A stretch of 64,000 bases of DNA from an uncultured Trueperaceae bacterium (GTDB lineage Bacteria; Deinococcota; Deinococci; Deinococcales; Trueperaceae), in NCBI GenBank assembly GCA_937873495.1, contig CALMXZ010000011.1, positions 124,001-188,000 of the forward strand, written 5' to 3'. Both the position numbers and the translations under genes were made by a program. Below, piece after piece: positions 29,770 to 38,263 of this stretch. The stretch's first letter is position 1. Each line of letters begins with the position of its first letter. The notes under the pieces were generated by a model, which saw only the letters and a program-made list of their open reading frames with translations, did not search any database and had not been told where the DNA came from.

Positions 29770-30696
29770 GTGCCCGTACCCATCTGGCTTGACTGCGACC
29801 CGGGTCATGACGACGTCATCGCCATCTTCCTGGCGGCCCAGCGGTCGAACCTGATCGGCATCAGCGTGGTGAGCGGCAACGCTCCCCTGGCCTTCACGGA
29901 GCGTAACGGCCTCACGGCCTGCCAGGTCGCCGGCCTCACGGTGCCGGTGCATAGGGGCGCCGCCAAGCCGCTCGTCCGGCCGGCGCAGCATGCCGAGTAC
30001 ATCCACGGCGAATCCGGGCTCGACGGGCCGGCGATACCCCTGCTCACGCACAAGGCCGACAAGGTCCCTGCCGTGAGGGCGCTTCTCGCCGCCGCCGAGA
30101 AGCATGCCGGGCTGTGGATCGTGGCCGTCGGCCCCCTCACGAACGTCGCCCTCGCCCTGCTCCTCGAGCCGACGCTCGCCCAGCGCCTCGCCGGCATCAG
30201 CGTCATGGGGGGCGCGTGGGGGCCGGGCAACGTCACGGCCGCCGCCGAGTTCAACGTCTGGGCCGACCCCGAGGCGGCGCAGCTGGTGGTCGACGCCGGG
30301 GCCAACCTCGTACTCGCGGGCCTCGACCTGACCCATCAGTTCGTCATGGACAGGAGCCGCATCGCCCAGATCCGGGCGCTCGGCACGACCACGGCGCTCT
30401 TCAGCGCCGACCTGCTCGACTACTTCGCCGCCGCCTACGCCCGCTCCTACGGCGGCCCGGCGCACGGGCCGCTCCACGACCCCTGCTCGGTGATGGCGGT
30501 GACCGACCCGCACCTCTTCGAGTCCGAGCCGAGGCACGTGGCGGTCGAATGCGCCGGCGGACTCACCCGCGGGATGACCGTGATCGACCGCCGCACGGGC
30601 CCGCGCGTGCTGCCGCCCAACGCGACGGTGTTGACGAAGATCGACCACGAGGCCGCCTTCCAGGTCCTGATGGACGCGCTCGGGGCATCCTTGTGA
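29770..30696 (+). CDS. Inosine-uridine preferring nucleoside hydrolase family
   Basis: 308-residue calcium-dependent nucleoside hydrolase that frees bases from ribonucleosides for salvage. The Ca-binding N-terminal signature is VPIWLDCDPGHDDVIAI. Also present: GNAPLAFTERNG, VGPLTNVALALLLEP, the ISVMGGAWGPGNVTAAAEFNVWADPEAA block, and a late HDPCSVMAVTDP that provides the active-site His/Asp. The size is typical. The stop codon overlaps a possible GTG start of ftsE, suggesting read-through to ftsE. Confidence 0.93.
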   Translation: MPVPIWLDCDPGHDDVIAIFLAAQRSNLIGISVVSGNAPLAFTERNGLTACQVAGLTVPVHRGAAKPLVRPAQHAEYIHGESGLDGPAIPLLTHKADKVPAVRALLAAAEKHAGLWIVAVGPLTNVALALLLEPTLAQRLAGISVMGGAWGPGNVTAAAEFNVWADPEAAQLVVDAGANLVLAGLDLTHQFVMDRSRIAQIRALGTTTALFSADLLDYFAAAYARSYGGPAHGPLHDPCSVMAVTDPHLFESEPRHVAVECAGGLTRGMTVIDRRTGPRVLPPNATVLTKIDHEAAFQVLMDALGASL

Positions 30697-30740
30697 GGCC
30701 AGCGCCCGGCTCCCGCGGCGCCGCGCCCGTCTCGACCGGC

Positions 30741-31421
30741 ATGGTCGAGTTCAGGCACGTCACGAAGACTTACCCACGCACGCACACTCACGCCCTCAAG
30801 GACGTCGACTTCCACATCGCCAAGGGCGAGTTCGTCTACGTGACGGGCCATTCGGGCGCGGGCAAGTCGACCATGCTCTCGCTCATGCTGCGGCGGACGT
30901 TGGCCACGGAGGGGACGGTGGCCGTCGGCGGGCTGGACGTCGCGCGCGTTCCCGACTCGCGCCTGCCCACCCTGCGGCGCAACATCGGCATGATCTTCCA
31001 GGACCACCGCCTGCTCGGTCACCTGTCCGCCTTCGAGAACCTGACGTTCACCCTGCGAGCCGTCGCTGCTCGCGGCAACCACGAGCAGCGCGCCATGGCC
31101 GTCCTGCGCCAGGTGGGGCTGGCGCATAAGCGCAAGGCCTACCCCATCGAACTGAGCCTGGGCGAGCAGCAGCGGGTCGCCATCGCGAGGGCGATGGTGA
31201 CGGACGCCCCCCTGCTGCTGGCCGACGAGCCGACCGGCAACCTCGACCCGGACACCGCGCTCGAGATCATGGAGCTCCTCGACGACATCAACCTGCGCGG
31301 CACGACCATCCTGCTGGCGACCCACGCCCGCGACCTGGTGGACAGCTACAAGCGCCGCACCCTGGTACTGCGCAACGGCGAGCTCGTTCGCGACGACGCG
31401 CGCGGCGGCTACTCCCTCTAG
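30741..31421 (+). CDS. ftsE: Cell-division ABC ATPase FtsE, without FtsX
   Basis: 226-residue ABC ATPase. It begins MVEFRHVTKTYPRTHTHALKDVDFHIAKGEFVYVTGHSGAGKST, with signature LSLGEQQRVAIARA, Walker B LLLADEPTGNLDP and LLATHARDLV, the pattern of FtsE, which with FtsX activates peptidoglycan hydrolases at the septum. ATG 30741 is used; GTG 30693, overlapping the preceding stop, would add 16 residues and allow coupled translation. FtsX is normally the next gene, but here a gene on the opposite strand follows nine bases later, so FtsX must be elsewhere or absent. Confidence 0.9.
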   Translation: MVEFRHVTKTYPRTHTHALKDVDFHIAKGEFVYVTGHSGAGKSTMLSLMLRRTLATEGTVAVGGLDVARVPDSRLPTLRRNIGMIFQDHRLLGHLSAFENLTFTLRAVAARGNHEQRAMAVLRQVGLAHKRKAYPIELSLGEQQRVAIARAMVTDAPLLLADEPTGNLDPDTALEIMELLDDINLRGTTILLATHARDLVDSYKRRTLVLRNGELVRDDARGGYSL

Positions 31422-31429
31422 CCGGCCCG

Positions 31430-32194
31430 TCAGGCTTGTGAAGCCGCCAGGGCTATGACGCTGAGGTCGAGCCGGTCGTCGTCGAGCAGCAGTTCGAGGA
31501 ACTGGAGCTTGCCGAGGGCGTCGACCATGGCGAAGCCGTTGTCCTTGTCGACGTAGACGCCGTCCTTCATCACGGTATGCCCGTACACGCCGAAGCGGTG
31601 GCCGGCCTGCTTCACGAGCTCCGGCTTGTTGAACCACCACGATTTCGTGTCGGGGTCGTGATAGAAGAAGTCGTCGAACACCTGCATGCCCGGCAGCGGT
31701 CCGGCGTGGGCGAACTGCACGCCGTGGAACACGACCTCGCGCGGCATGGTGGCGAACCACGCGCGCAAGTCCTCGGGCAGCTCGACGCCGCCCTTCGAGG
31801 CATCGAACTCCACGTGGTTCATGCCGCCCCGCGTCGAGAGCTCGTAGCGGTGATCGAAGGCGGCCTCGTCGTGGTTGCCGATGATGACCGAGACGTTGCC
31901 CTCGCTCTGGTCGACGTACCTCTTGAAGCGGTAGAGCTCCCTGATCTGCGCCTTGGCGGCCCGCCGCAGGTGGTCCGGGTCTGACGGGTCGTACGGCTCG
32001 ACGCCGACGGCGTTGGCGTAGTCGCGCGCGTCCTTGTAGTGCACGAGGTCGCCGACGCACACGACGCGGTAGCGCCCCTCGATGACGGCTTGCGTCGGCT
32101 CAAGCGTCGCGGTGGCCGCGGAAGCGGCCCGCAGCACGCGCCAGAGCTCCGGCCACTGACCGTGCACGTCGCCGATCGCGATGACCTTGATCAT
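31430..32194 (-). CDS. Calcineurin-like metallophosphoesterase
   Basis: 254-residue phosphoesterase with the full dinuclear metal motif set: AIGDVHGQW (metal 1), CVGDLVHYKDARDYA (bridging Asp), IIGNHDEAAFDHRYE (Asn/His catalytic), then FAHAGPLPG and VYGHTVMKDG (metal His). The layout resembles bacterial PrpA/ApaH-like protein phosphatases or diadenosine-tetraphosphatase relatives; the substrate is not known. ATG 32192-32194 opens MIKVIAIGDVHG. Upstream on the same strand is the Rad52/DdrA-like gene 31 bp away, so the two may be cotranscribed. Converges on ftsE. Confidence 0.87.
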   Translation of the reverse strand: MIKVIAIGDVHGQWPELWRVLRAASAATATLEPTQAVIEGRYRVVCVGDLVHYKDARDYANAVGVEPYDPSDPDHLRRAAKAQIRELYRFKRYVDQSEGNVSVIIGNHDEAAFDHRYELSTRGGMNHVEFDASKGGVELPEDLRAWFATMPREVVFHGVQFAHAGPLPGMQVFDDFFYHDPDTKSWWFNKPELVKQAGHRFGVYGHTVMKDGVYVDKDNGFAMVDALGKLQFLELLLDDDRLDLSVIALAASQA

Positions 32195-32225
32195 CCTCGT
32201 GCCCCGTTGGTCGCAGCCCTGGCCC

Positions 32226-32990
32226 TCACGTCGGTTCCGCCTCCCGCCGCAGGAGGACGGCACGCAGCTGCCCGTAGAGTTCGCGCGACTCCTCCGGGGT
32301 GCGGCCGTAGCCGCCGTAACGCACGACGAGCTTGGCGGCCTCCTTGCCGAGGCCCTCACCGTTGAGTCGCTCCACTAGCCGCTCGATGACCTCATGGCCG
32401 CTCGGGGCGCTCGCGGCCTGCCGAGCCTGCTGCTCGGCGGTCGGAGCGGAGCCGGGCTCCGGGTGTGCCGCGGCGGCTGGCTCCCCTTGGGGGTGCGTGG
32501 CCGGCTGCGCCCCGCTCGGAGCGCGGGCGGTGGAGGCCCGCACGGGTTCGGGTTCGAACAGTGCCTCGCCGGTCTCCGGGTCGAGGTCGACCCAGTAGCC
32601 GGGGTCCTCCTCGGCGTACGGCAAGCGGAGGCCGAACTGAGAAGCACAACGCGCCAGGGCGAACTCTCCCAAGCGCGACAAGGTGTAACTTTCCGGTCGA
32701 GCGCCGCCTGGGGGCGCCGGTACCGCGACCGCGGGTACGGCGACGACGTCGGACCGCGTGACACCCGCGACGGTGAGGTTGGCGACCACAGCGGACGCGT
32801 TCAGAGGGGTGAGGCTGAACGACCAACCCGAGCGACCGTAGACGGCGTCAAGGCGCTCGGCCACGGCCTCGCGCGCCGCGTACGGCTCCAACCGCCCCCT
32901 CGCGCCGCCCGGCTCGACCTGGGCGACGTACCATCGCAAGGCGTCTGACGTGAGAGGCGGAGCGAGTCTGGCACTCGGCTCGGGCTGCAC
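32226..32990 (-). CDS. Divergent Rad52/DdrA-like DNA single-strand annealing protein
   Basis: 254-residue protein whose N-terminal part (~18-130) follows the Rad52/22 layout used by Deinococcus DdrA: AREAVAERLDAVYGRSGWSFSLTPLNASAVVANLTVAGVTRSDV, then the later helix LSRLGEFALARCASQFGLRLPY, equal to the family's SDALKRAAVHFGIG segment. DdrA binds 3' single-strand ends and protects broken DNA. Residues ~148-195 are a Pro/Ala-rich linker and ~198-252 a helical domain (VIERLVERLNGEGLGKEAAKLVVRYGGYG). GTG 32990 is chosen because TATAGT ends six bases before it (leaderless). The call is by pattern only and should be treated as probable. Confidence 0.6.
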   Translation of the reverse strand: MQPEPSARLAPPLTSDALRWYVAQVEPGGARGRLEPYAAREAVAERLDAVYGRSGWSFSLTPLNASAVVANLTVAGVTRSDVVAVPAVAVPAPPGGARPESYTLSRLGEFALARCASQFGLRLPYAEEDPGYWVDLDPETGEALFEPEPVRASTARAPSGAQPATHPQGEPAAAAHPEPGSAPTAEQQARQAASAPSGHEVIERLVERLNGEGLGKEAAKLVVRYGGYGRTPEESRELYGQLRAVLLRREAEPT

Positions 32991-32996
32991 CTCAGC

Positions 32997-33002
32997 ACTA
33001 TA
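32997..33002 (-). promoter_or_regulatory. Leaderless -10 box for the Rad52/DdrA-like gene
   Basis: TATAGT on the minus strand, six bases before GTG 32990. Confidence 0.5.
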
Positions 33003-33078
33003 GCAACGCCCACAGCGCGTAGGACGCGAAAGAAACCACCCGTACACCACCGGTCGGAGGGCGGCTTACGGGGTGCGG

Positions 33079-33084
33079 TAATGT
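33079..33084 (+). promoter_or_regulatory. Leaderless -10 box for the large envelope protein
   Basis: TAATGT, six bases before ATG 33091. Confidence 0.5.
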
Positions 33085-33090
33085 GAGGCC

Positions 33091-35787
33091 ATGTCCAGAC
33101 CTGGCGTCGTATCGAACCGCGCCTGCACGCGTGCTGGCGGCGCGCGCGCCGGCAAGTCGCCGTCGCCGTCTCACGCGGGCGGCCGGCGCGCCGGCGCGCT
33201 CCTGGCGGTCATCGCCGCCTCCGTCCTTGCCCTCGGTCACGTCTTCGCGCAGGTGGCGCCCGTGGTCGGCCTTGACGCCTACGACCTCGAGGTCGGCCAG
33301 TCGCTCCGGGTGAGCGGCGACCGTCTCACGCCGGGAGCCGACTACCGCATCGCCGTCGGCCCGGTCGCGGGGACGGCGACCGTCAGCGCCGTGCGCGCCG
33401 ACCCGAACGGCTCCATCCGCTTCGCGACCGTGCTCGAGGAGCCGGGCGATCACGGCGTCAGCATCGACGGCCCTGACATCCACGCGGCGTTCACCGTGAG
33501 CGTGCGCGGTTCCGGCTCGGCGCCCGCCACGGGCACCGCGCCAGGGACCACGGCACCGGAGACCGCCGCGCCGGAAGCAGCTGCGCCGGAGACGACCGCG
33601 CCGGGGCCGGAGACGACCGCTCCCGAGACCGCCGAGCAGCCGGGCACGAGCGCGGAGGAGCCGGACCAGACGCCTGGCGCAGCCGAGCAGCCGGCCCAAG
33701 AGGAGGCTCCCGCCGGGCAGACGCCGACCCCGCCCGCCGTGACCGAGCCTCAGCAGACCCAGATCCAGACCTACCCGACGGCGCGGCTCGCCGGCGCCGA
33801 GGTGCAAGGGGTGCGGGGCGAGGAGGTCGTCTGGCGGCTGACCTTCGCTGCCGGCTCGGGCGAGACGGCAGGCCTGGTCCAGTCAGGGCTGGACGTCTAC
33901 GTCGGCCACGGGAACCACGTGCTCAAGATCGACGCCAGGACCGGCAAGGTCACTAAGCGTCACCGCCTGCCCGCGCAGGTGACGGCGCTGCAGGGGCGCG
34001 GCGGGGCCGTGAGCGCGACCGTCACCTACTCGACCGGCGCGCAGGGCAGCTTCACCATCCTCGAGACGTCGCCCGACCAGCTGGAGCCGTTCGACGACGA
34101 CCCTGCGCTCTACGGCTGGTTACGCAAGGAAGCCACGGGCAGCGACCCGGTGGAGCGCCTCCAACACGACGAGACGAACCCGTGGCTCTACCTGGAGGCC
34201 GCGCGCACCGCGGCACCAGGGAGCATGGAAGAGGGGCGCTTCGTCGACGGGGCGCTTCGCAACGCCGTCACGTTCTACGAGCGCGCTCAGCTTGCGCGCG
34301 AGTTCATGCGCTTCTCGCCGCAGAAACGCGAGGAGGCCGCCACGGCCATGTACGCCGCGCTGGCCGACTTCGTCTCGCGCGGCTACCGCGCCGAACTCCT
34401 CTTCGATCAGGACCTGGCCGAAGCCTACGGCTTCCCCTTGGGCGCCATGAACGCGGCCCTCGGCCGGGGCGACGTCCAATCCGCCGGCTTCTGGGCGGAC
34501 TGGGTCTACCTCCTAGCAACGCCGGCGGTCCCGCAGACGCAGGCGGCCTTGGCGGAGTACGCCGCCTACCTGCGCGCCGACGGCCAACGGGAGGCCGCGA
34601 ACCTCTGGTCCGAGCGCGCCGGCGAAGGGGCCGGCTTCGACCTGGCCGCGTCGGTGCGCAAGATCGCGCTCGACGTCGGCAGGACGGGCTGGTACGGGGT
34701 CGTGGCCATCCTGGTCGCGCTCCTCGCCCTCTACGTAGCGCTGGCCGCCAAGTACTGGCGCCCGCAGACCCTCAACCTGCGTAGGCGCTCCAGCCGGACC
34801 GGGGTCGGCGCGCGGCTGTTCTTCCTGCGCTACGCGACGTTCACCGAGAAGCTCGTCGCCGTGCTGCTGCTGGCCGCGGCCATGGCGCTCGCCGCCTTGC
34901 ACGGCTGGGCGAAGGAAGGCGACTCGCTGCCGACGGCGTGGGGCTCCGGCTCGCTCGCCTCGGTGCCGGCGCTCGACGCCTTGGCGCGGTTGGGCGGCAC
35001 CGGCGCCGACGCCGCCTTCGTGCGGGGCTTCGCCGAGCAGAGCTCCGGTGCCGACGACCCGGCCGAGGTCGCTTACCGCGCCGCCGGCGACGACGCCGAC
35101 GCCGTCAACAACCTAGCCGCGCTGCTCGGCGATCAGGCGCTCTACCAGCGCGCCCTCGAGCTCAAGCCCGGGCTGGGCGCGGCGAGCTTCAACGCCGGGC
35201 GCGCCGCGAACCCGTCGCGGCTCATGTCCACGTTCGCCCCGGACGCGCCGGCACTGGTCGTGCCGGACGAGACGCGGCTACGCAGCGCGGTCGCCGGCAC
35301 CTTCCAGACGGCGTTGGCGAGCATGTTCACCAACCCGTGGGCGAGCCTCGTCGGCCTGGCCGGGGTGACGCTGCCGCAGTGGGCGTGGTCGATCGTGGTG
35401 ATCGCTTTCCTCCTGCTCGCGCTCTTCAACGTCGCGATGCTGCTCCTCCCGCGCCCGCGCGAGGCCCGCAACGCGCCCCGGACCCCCCTTTACCACCTCC
35501 TCGCGCTCCTCCTCCCCGGCACGGGCCAGGCCGACGAGCTGTGGGGCGTGCTCCTCTCCGTTCCGTGGGCCGTGTTCGGTGTCGACCTGCTCATGCACTT
35601 CCTCACGGTCGGCCCCGGCCCGGCCATGAGCTTGATGACCGACCTGGTCGCCCTGATCGTCATCTACCTGGTCAACCTCGTGGCGTACTTCGTGGAGCTG
35701 GCGTCCTACCGGCGCCGCATGCGCGCCCTCAAACAGAACGACCCGGAAACGGCCCGCGCTTACGGCATGCGCAGGCTCGGCGCCTGA
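33091..35787 (+). CDS. Large multi-pass envelope protein of unknown function
   Basis: 898-residue protein that I do not recognise as a named family. Layout: a signal-like hydrophobic segment (LLAVIAASVLALGHVFAQ, ~45-55); a small beta domain (VVGLDAYDLEVGQSLRVSGDRLTPGADYRIAVGP); a Thr/Pro/Glu-rich linker (~148-225, repeated AxETxAPE units); a beta-propeller-like or PQQ-like part (GLDVYVGHGNHVLKIDARTGKVTKRHRL); a helical region like TPR/Sel1 repeats; then about five membrane spans. The last part (NAPRTPLYHLLALLLPGTGQADELWG) resembles DUF5683-type membrane ends. It is probably an envelope-assembly or sensing protein. TAATGT lies six bases before the ATG. Confidence 0.75.
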   Translation: MSRPGVVSNRACTRAGGARAGKSPSPSHAGGRRAGALLAVIAASVLALGHVFAQVAPVVGLDAYDLEVGQSLRVSGDRLTPGADYRIAVGPVAGTATVSAVRADPNGSIRFATVLEEPGDHGVSIDGPDIHAAFTVSVRGSGSAPATGTAPGTTAPETAAPEAAAPETTAPGPETTAPETAEQPGTSAEEPDQTPGAAEQPAQEEAPAGQTPTPPAVTEPQQTQIQTYPTARLAGAEVQGVRGEEVVWRLTFAAGSGETAGLVQSGLDVYVGHGNHVLKIDARTGKVTKRHRLPAQVTALQGRGGAVSATVTYSTGAQGSFTILETSPDQLEPFDDDPALYGWLRKEATGSDPVERLQHDETNPWLYLEAARTAAPGSMEEGRFVDGALRNAVTFYERAQLAREFMRFSPQKREEAATAMYAALADFVSRGYRAELLFDQDLAEAYGFPLGAMNAALGRGDVQSAGFWADWVYLLATPAVPQTQAALAEYAAYLRADGQREAANLWSERAGEGAGFDLAASVRKIALDVGRTGWYGVVAILVALLALYVALAAKYWRPQTLNLRRRSSRTGVGARLFFLRYATFTEKLVAVLLLAAAMALAALHGWAKEGDSLPTAWGSGSLASVPALDALARLGGTGADAAFVRGFAEQSSGADDPAEVAYRAAGDDADAVNNLAALLGDQALYQRALELKPGLGAASFNAGRAANPSRLMSTFAPDAPALVVPDETRLRSAVAGTFQTALASMFTNPWASLVGLAGVTLPQWAWSIVVIAFLLLALFNVAMLLLPRPREARNAPRTPLYHLLALLLPGTGQADELWGVLLSVPWAVFGVDLLMHFLTVGPGPAMSLMTDLVALIVIYLVNLVAYFVELASYRRRMRALKQNDPETARAYGMRRLGA

Positions 35788-35798
35788 GCTCAGGGGCC

Positions 35799-36722
35799 GT
35801 GGGGGAGCAGCGGCAGGCGCTGGTCGGTTACGCGCTGGTCGCGTTCGCCGCCCTGTTATGGGCTCTCCTCGGGGTGTTCTCCAAGAGCCTGCTGGGGAGC
35901 GGTCTCGCGCCGACCGAGATCGCGTTCTGGCGCGCCGCCATCGGGGGCGCGCTGTTCGCCGTCCACGCTGCGCTCGACGGCGGCCTGCGCCTGCAGCGCG
36001 GCTCGGACGCGCTGGCGTTCGTCGCCTTCGCGCTGGTCGGCGTCACGCTCTTCTACACGGCGCTCAACCTCGCCATCGAGGCGGGCGGTGTCAGCCTCGC
36101 CTTCATCCTGCTGTACTCGGCGCCCGCGTTCGTGGCCGTCCTCGCCGCGCTGCTCCTCGGCGAGCGGCTCACGCCGGCCAAGGCCGCGCTCGTCGCACTG
36201 GCGGTCGCCGGCGTCGTGATGGTGGCCCAAGGCGGCGACTCCGGCATGACCGTGAGCGCGCGCAGCGTCTCGTGGGGCCTGGTGGCCGGCGCCTCGTACG
36301 CGAGCTACTACCTGTTCGGCAAGTGGGTGCTCGCGCGTTACCGGCCGGCGACCATCTACGCCATCGTCATGCCGGTCGGCGCCCTCGGGCTGGCGCCCCT
36401 CACGCCCTTCGTCGCGCTGACCGACCCGGCGCCACGTACCTGGCTGCTGCTGTTCCTCATGGCCGCGCTCTCGACCTACCTGGCGTACTTCGTGTACTAC
36501 ACGGGTCTCAAACGCGTCGAGGCCTCGCGCGCGGTGCTCGTGGCCACCATCGAGCCCGTCGTGGCAGCGGTACTGGCCGCGTGGCTCTTCGGCGAGAGGC
36601 TCGGCACGCTCGGCGTCGTCGGAGGCGCGTTGATCGTCGGCGCCGCCATGCTGTCCGCGCTGCCGCGCCGCGCGTTCGGTCGCCCTCCGGCGACCGTCGA
36701 CTCACGAGCCTCGGGCCGCTGA
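35799..36722 (+). CDS. EamA/DMT-family transporter
   Basis: 307-residue membrane protein with ten predicted spans in two EamA repeats: GYALVAFAALLWALLGVFSKSLL...GLAPTEIAFWRAAIGG, then SVSWGLVAGASYASYYLFGKWVLARYRPATIYAIV. Each half ends in a conserved glutamate block (LLYSAPAFVAVLAALLLGERLTPAKAALVALAVAGVVMV and VATIEPVVAAVLAAWLFGERLGTLGVVGGALIVGA). DMT transporters export amino acids, nucleotides or other metabolites; the substrate is unknown. GTG 35799 starts 12 bases after the stop of the large envelope gene, so the two may be cotranscribed. A short basic C-tail follows the last span. Confidence 0.88.
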   Translation: MGEQRQALVGYALVAFAALLWALLGVFSKSLLGSGLAPTEIAFWRAAIGGALFAVHAALDGGLRLQRGSDALAFVAFALVGVTLFYTALNLAIEAGGVSLAFILLYSAPAFVAVLAALLLGERLTPAKAALVALAVAGVVMVAQGGDSGMTVSARSVSWGLVAGASYASYYLFGKWVLARYRPATIYAIVMPVGALGLAPLTPFVALTDPAPRTWLLLFLMAALSTYLAYFVYYTGLKRVEASRAVLVATIEPVVAAVLAAWLFGERLGTLGVVGGALIVGAAMLSALPRRAFGRPPATVDSRASGR

Positions 36723-36736
36723 CGGCCCGCCCGGCG

Positions 36737-36765
36737 TTGACGCCCATGCCCTCCGGTGCTATCGT
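36737..36765 (+). promoter_or_regulatory. Promoter of the arginine operon leader
   Basis: -35 TTGACG (36737-36742), a 17-base spacer and -10 TATCGT (36760-36765). The predicted start near 36772 gives a leader of about 255 bases before argG. Confidence 0.65.
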
Positions 36766-36774
36766 CGCAACGTT

Positions 36775-36804
36775 ATCAGTCGGGCTGCATAAGCATCCGC
36801 TGAT
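36775..36804 (+). promoter_or_regulatory. 5' hairpin of the argG leader
   Basis: ATCAG...CTGAT arms close an inner TGC-ATAA-GCA stem-loop. It sits at the very 5' end of the predicted transcript, immediately before the arginine-rich leader ORF. The function is unknown; it might be an ArgR-type operator or part of an attenuator. Confidence 0.45.
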
Positions 36805-36822
36805 GGCCGAGCAGCGACCGTG

Positions 36823-36888
36823 ATGGCAAGCACCCTTCGCCCCCACCACCTCCGCACCCGCAACCACAGACGAGACCGACGTAGCTGA
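36823..36888 (+). CDS. Arginine-rich leader peptide upstream of argG
   Basis: A 21-codon ORF (start ATG 36823, stop TGA 36886-36888) in the ~255-base leader of argG. Seven of its 21 residues are arginine, including the closely spaced pairs RR-D-RR near the end, read with AGA, CGA, CGA and CGT codons that are uncommon in this GC-rich genome. Its start overlaps the stop of a preceding six-codon ORF (36803-36823) in a TGATG arrangement. Arg-rich leader peptides of this kind allow ribosome stalling when charged tRNA-Arg is scarce. High GC also raises arginine content by chance, and no strong ribosome site is present, so this is a candidate only. Confidence 0.4.
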   Translation: MASTLRPHHLRTRNHRRDRRS

Positions 36889-37027
36889 ACGCAGGCGCCA
36901 CCGCACAGGGACGGTCGAGATCGGCCGAACCGAGCGGGGCCGCCGCCGCGTTCGATGCCTATGGCGGTCGCGTTCGTCGAGCGCGGCTCGGCGGGGTCGA
37001 GAACCTTAGAACCTTAGGAGAAAGCGC

Positions 37028-38251
37028 ATGAGCAGCGAACGTAAGCCGGTCAAGAAGGTCGTCCTGGCGTACTCGGGTGGCCTGGACACCTCGGTCATCC
37101 TCCACTGGATCAAGGCGACGTACGGCGCAGACGTGGTGGCGTTCACGGCGGACATCGGCCAGGGCGAGGAGGTCGCGGCGGCCAAGGCCAAGGCGCTTCG
37201 CACCGGCGCGGTGGCCGCTTACGCCGTCGACCTGCAAGAGGACTTCGTCAGGGACTTCGTCTTCCCCGTCCTGCGCGCGGGCGCCATCTACGAGGGCTAC
37301 TACCTGCTCGGCACGTCGTTCGCCCGGCCGCTCATCGCGCGCAAGATGGTCGAGATCGCTGAGGCCGAGGGCGCCGACGCCGTGGCGCACGGCGCCACGG
37401 GCAAGGGCAACGACCAGGTCCGCTTCGAGCTCTCCGCCTACGCCCTCAAGCCGGACGTGCGCGTCATCGCGCCATGGCGCGAGTGGGACCTCAAGGGCCG
37501 CGAGGACTGCATCGCCTACGCGCGCGAGCACGGCATCGACGTGCCCGTCACGAAGGAGAAGCCGTACTCCACCGACGCCAACCTGTTCCACATCTCCTAC
37601 GAGGGCGGCGTGCTGGAGGACCCATGGGCCCAGCCACCGGCGGGCATGTGGAAGCTCACGGTCGACCCCGAGCAGGCGCCAGACGTGCCACAGGTGGTCA
37701 CGATCGCCTTCGAGCACGGCAACCCCGTCGCCATCGACGGCGAACGACTCGGGCCCGTGGCGCTCCTCGCCAAGGCCAACGAGATCGCGGGGCGGCACGG
37801 GGTCGGACGCGTCGACATCGTCGAGAACCGCTTCGTAGGCATGAAGTCGCGCGGCTGCTACGAGACGCCGGGCGGCACGCTCCTGTTCCACGCGCACAAG
37901 GCCGTCGAGTCCCTCACGCTCGACCGCCAGGTACTGCAGCTCCGAGACGACCTCGTCCCGCGTTACGCCGCCGCCGTCTACAACGGCTTCTGGTTCGCCC
38001 CGGAACGCGTCGCCCTCCAGAGCCTGATGGACGACATCCAGAAGCCCGTCACGGGCGAAGCACGCCTCAAGCTCTACAAGGGCGGCGTGACGGTGCTAGG
38101 GCGCCGCTCCCCGAACAGCCTCTACCGCCAGGACGTCGTCACGTTCGAAGAGGACAGCGTGTACGACCAGGCCGACGCCGACGGTTTCATCAAGCTGAAC
38201 GCCCTGCGCCTGCGCATCGCGAAGCAGCTCGAGAGCTCCAAGGGGAAGTGA
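37028..38251 (+). CDS. argG: Argininosuccinate synthase
   Basis: 407-residue enzyme joining citrulline and aspartate with ATP, the penultimate step in arginine synthesis. It has the N-type ATP pyrophosphatase P-loop [31 protein letters not shown] and the [22 protein letters not shown] substrate region. ATG 37028 follows the ribosome site TAGGAG. Its ~255-base leader carries a hairpin and an arginine-rich ORF, so feedback by arginine supply is likely. First gene of argG-GNAT-argH-argA. Confidence 0.97.
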   Translation: MSSERKPVKKVVLAYSGGLDTSVILHWIKATYGADVVAFTADIGQGEEVAAAKAKALRTGAVAAYAVDLQEDFVRDFVFPVLRAGAIYEGYYLLGTSFARPLIARKMVEIAEAEGADAVAHGATGKGNDQVRFELSAYALKPDVRVIAPWREWDLKGREDCIAYAREHGIDVPVTKEKPYSTDANLFHISYEGGVLEDPWAQPPAGMWKLTVDPEQAPDVPQVVTIAFEHGNPVAIDGERLGPVALLAKANEIAGRHGVGRVDIVENRFVGMKSRGCYETPGGTLLFHAHKAVESLTLDRQVLQLRDDLVPRYAAAVYNGFWFAPERVALQSLMDDIQKPVTGEARLKLYKGGVTVLGRRSPNSLYRQDVVTFEEDSVYDQADADGFIKLNALRLRIAKQLESSKGK

Positions 38252-38263
38252 GGGCCGACTGAC

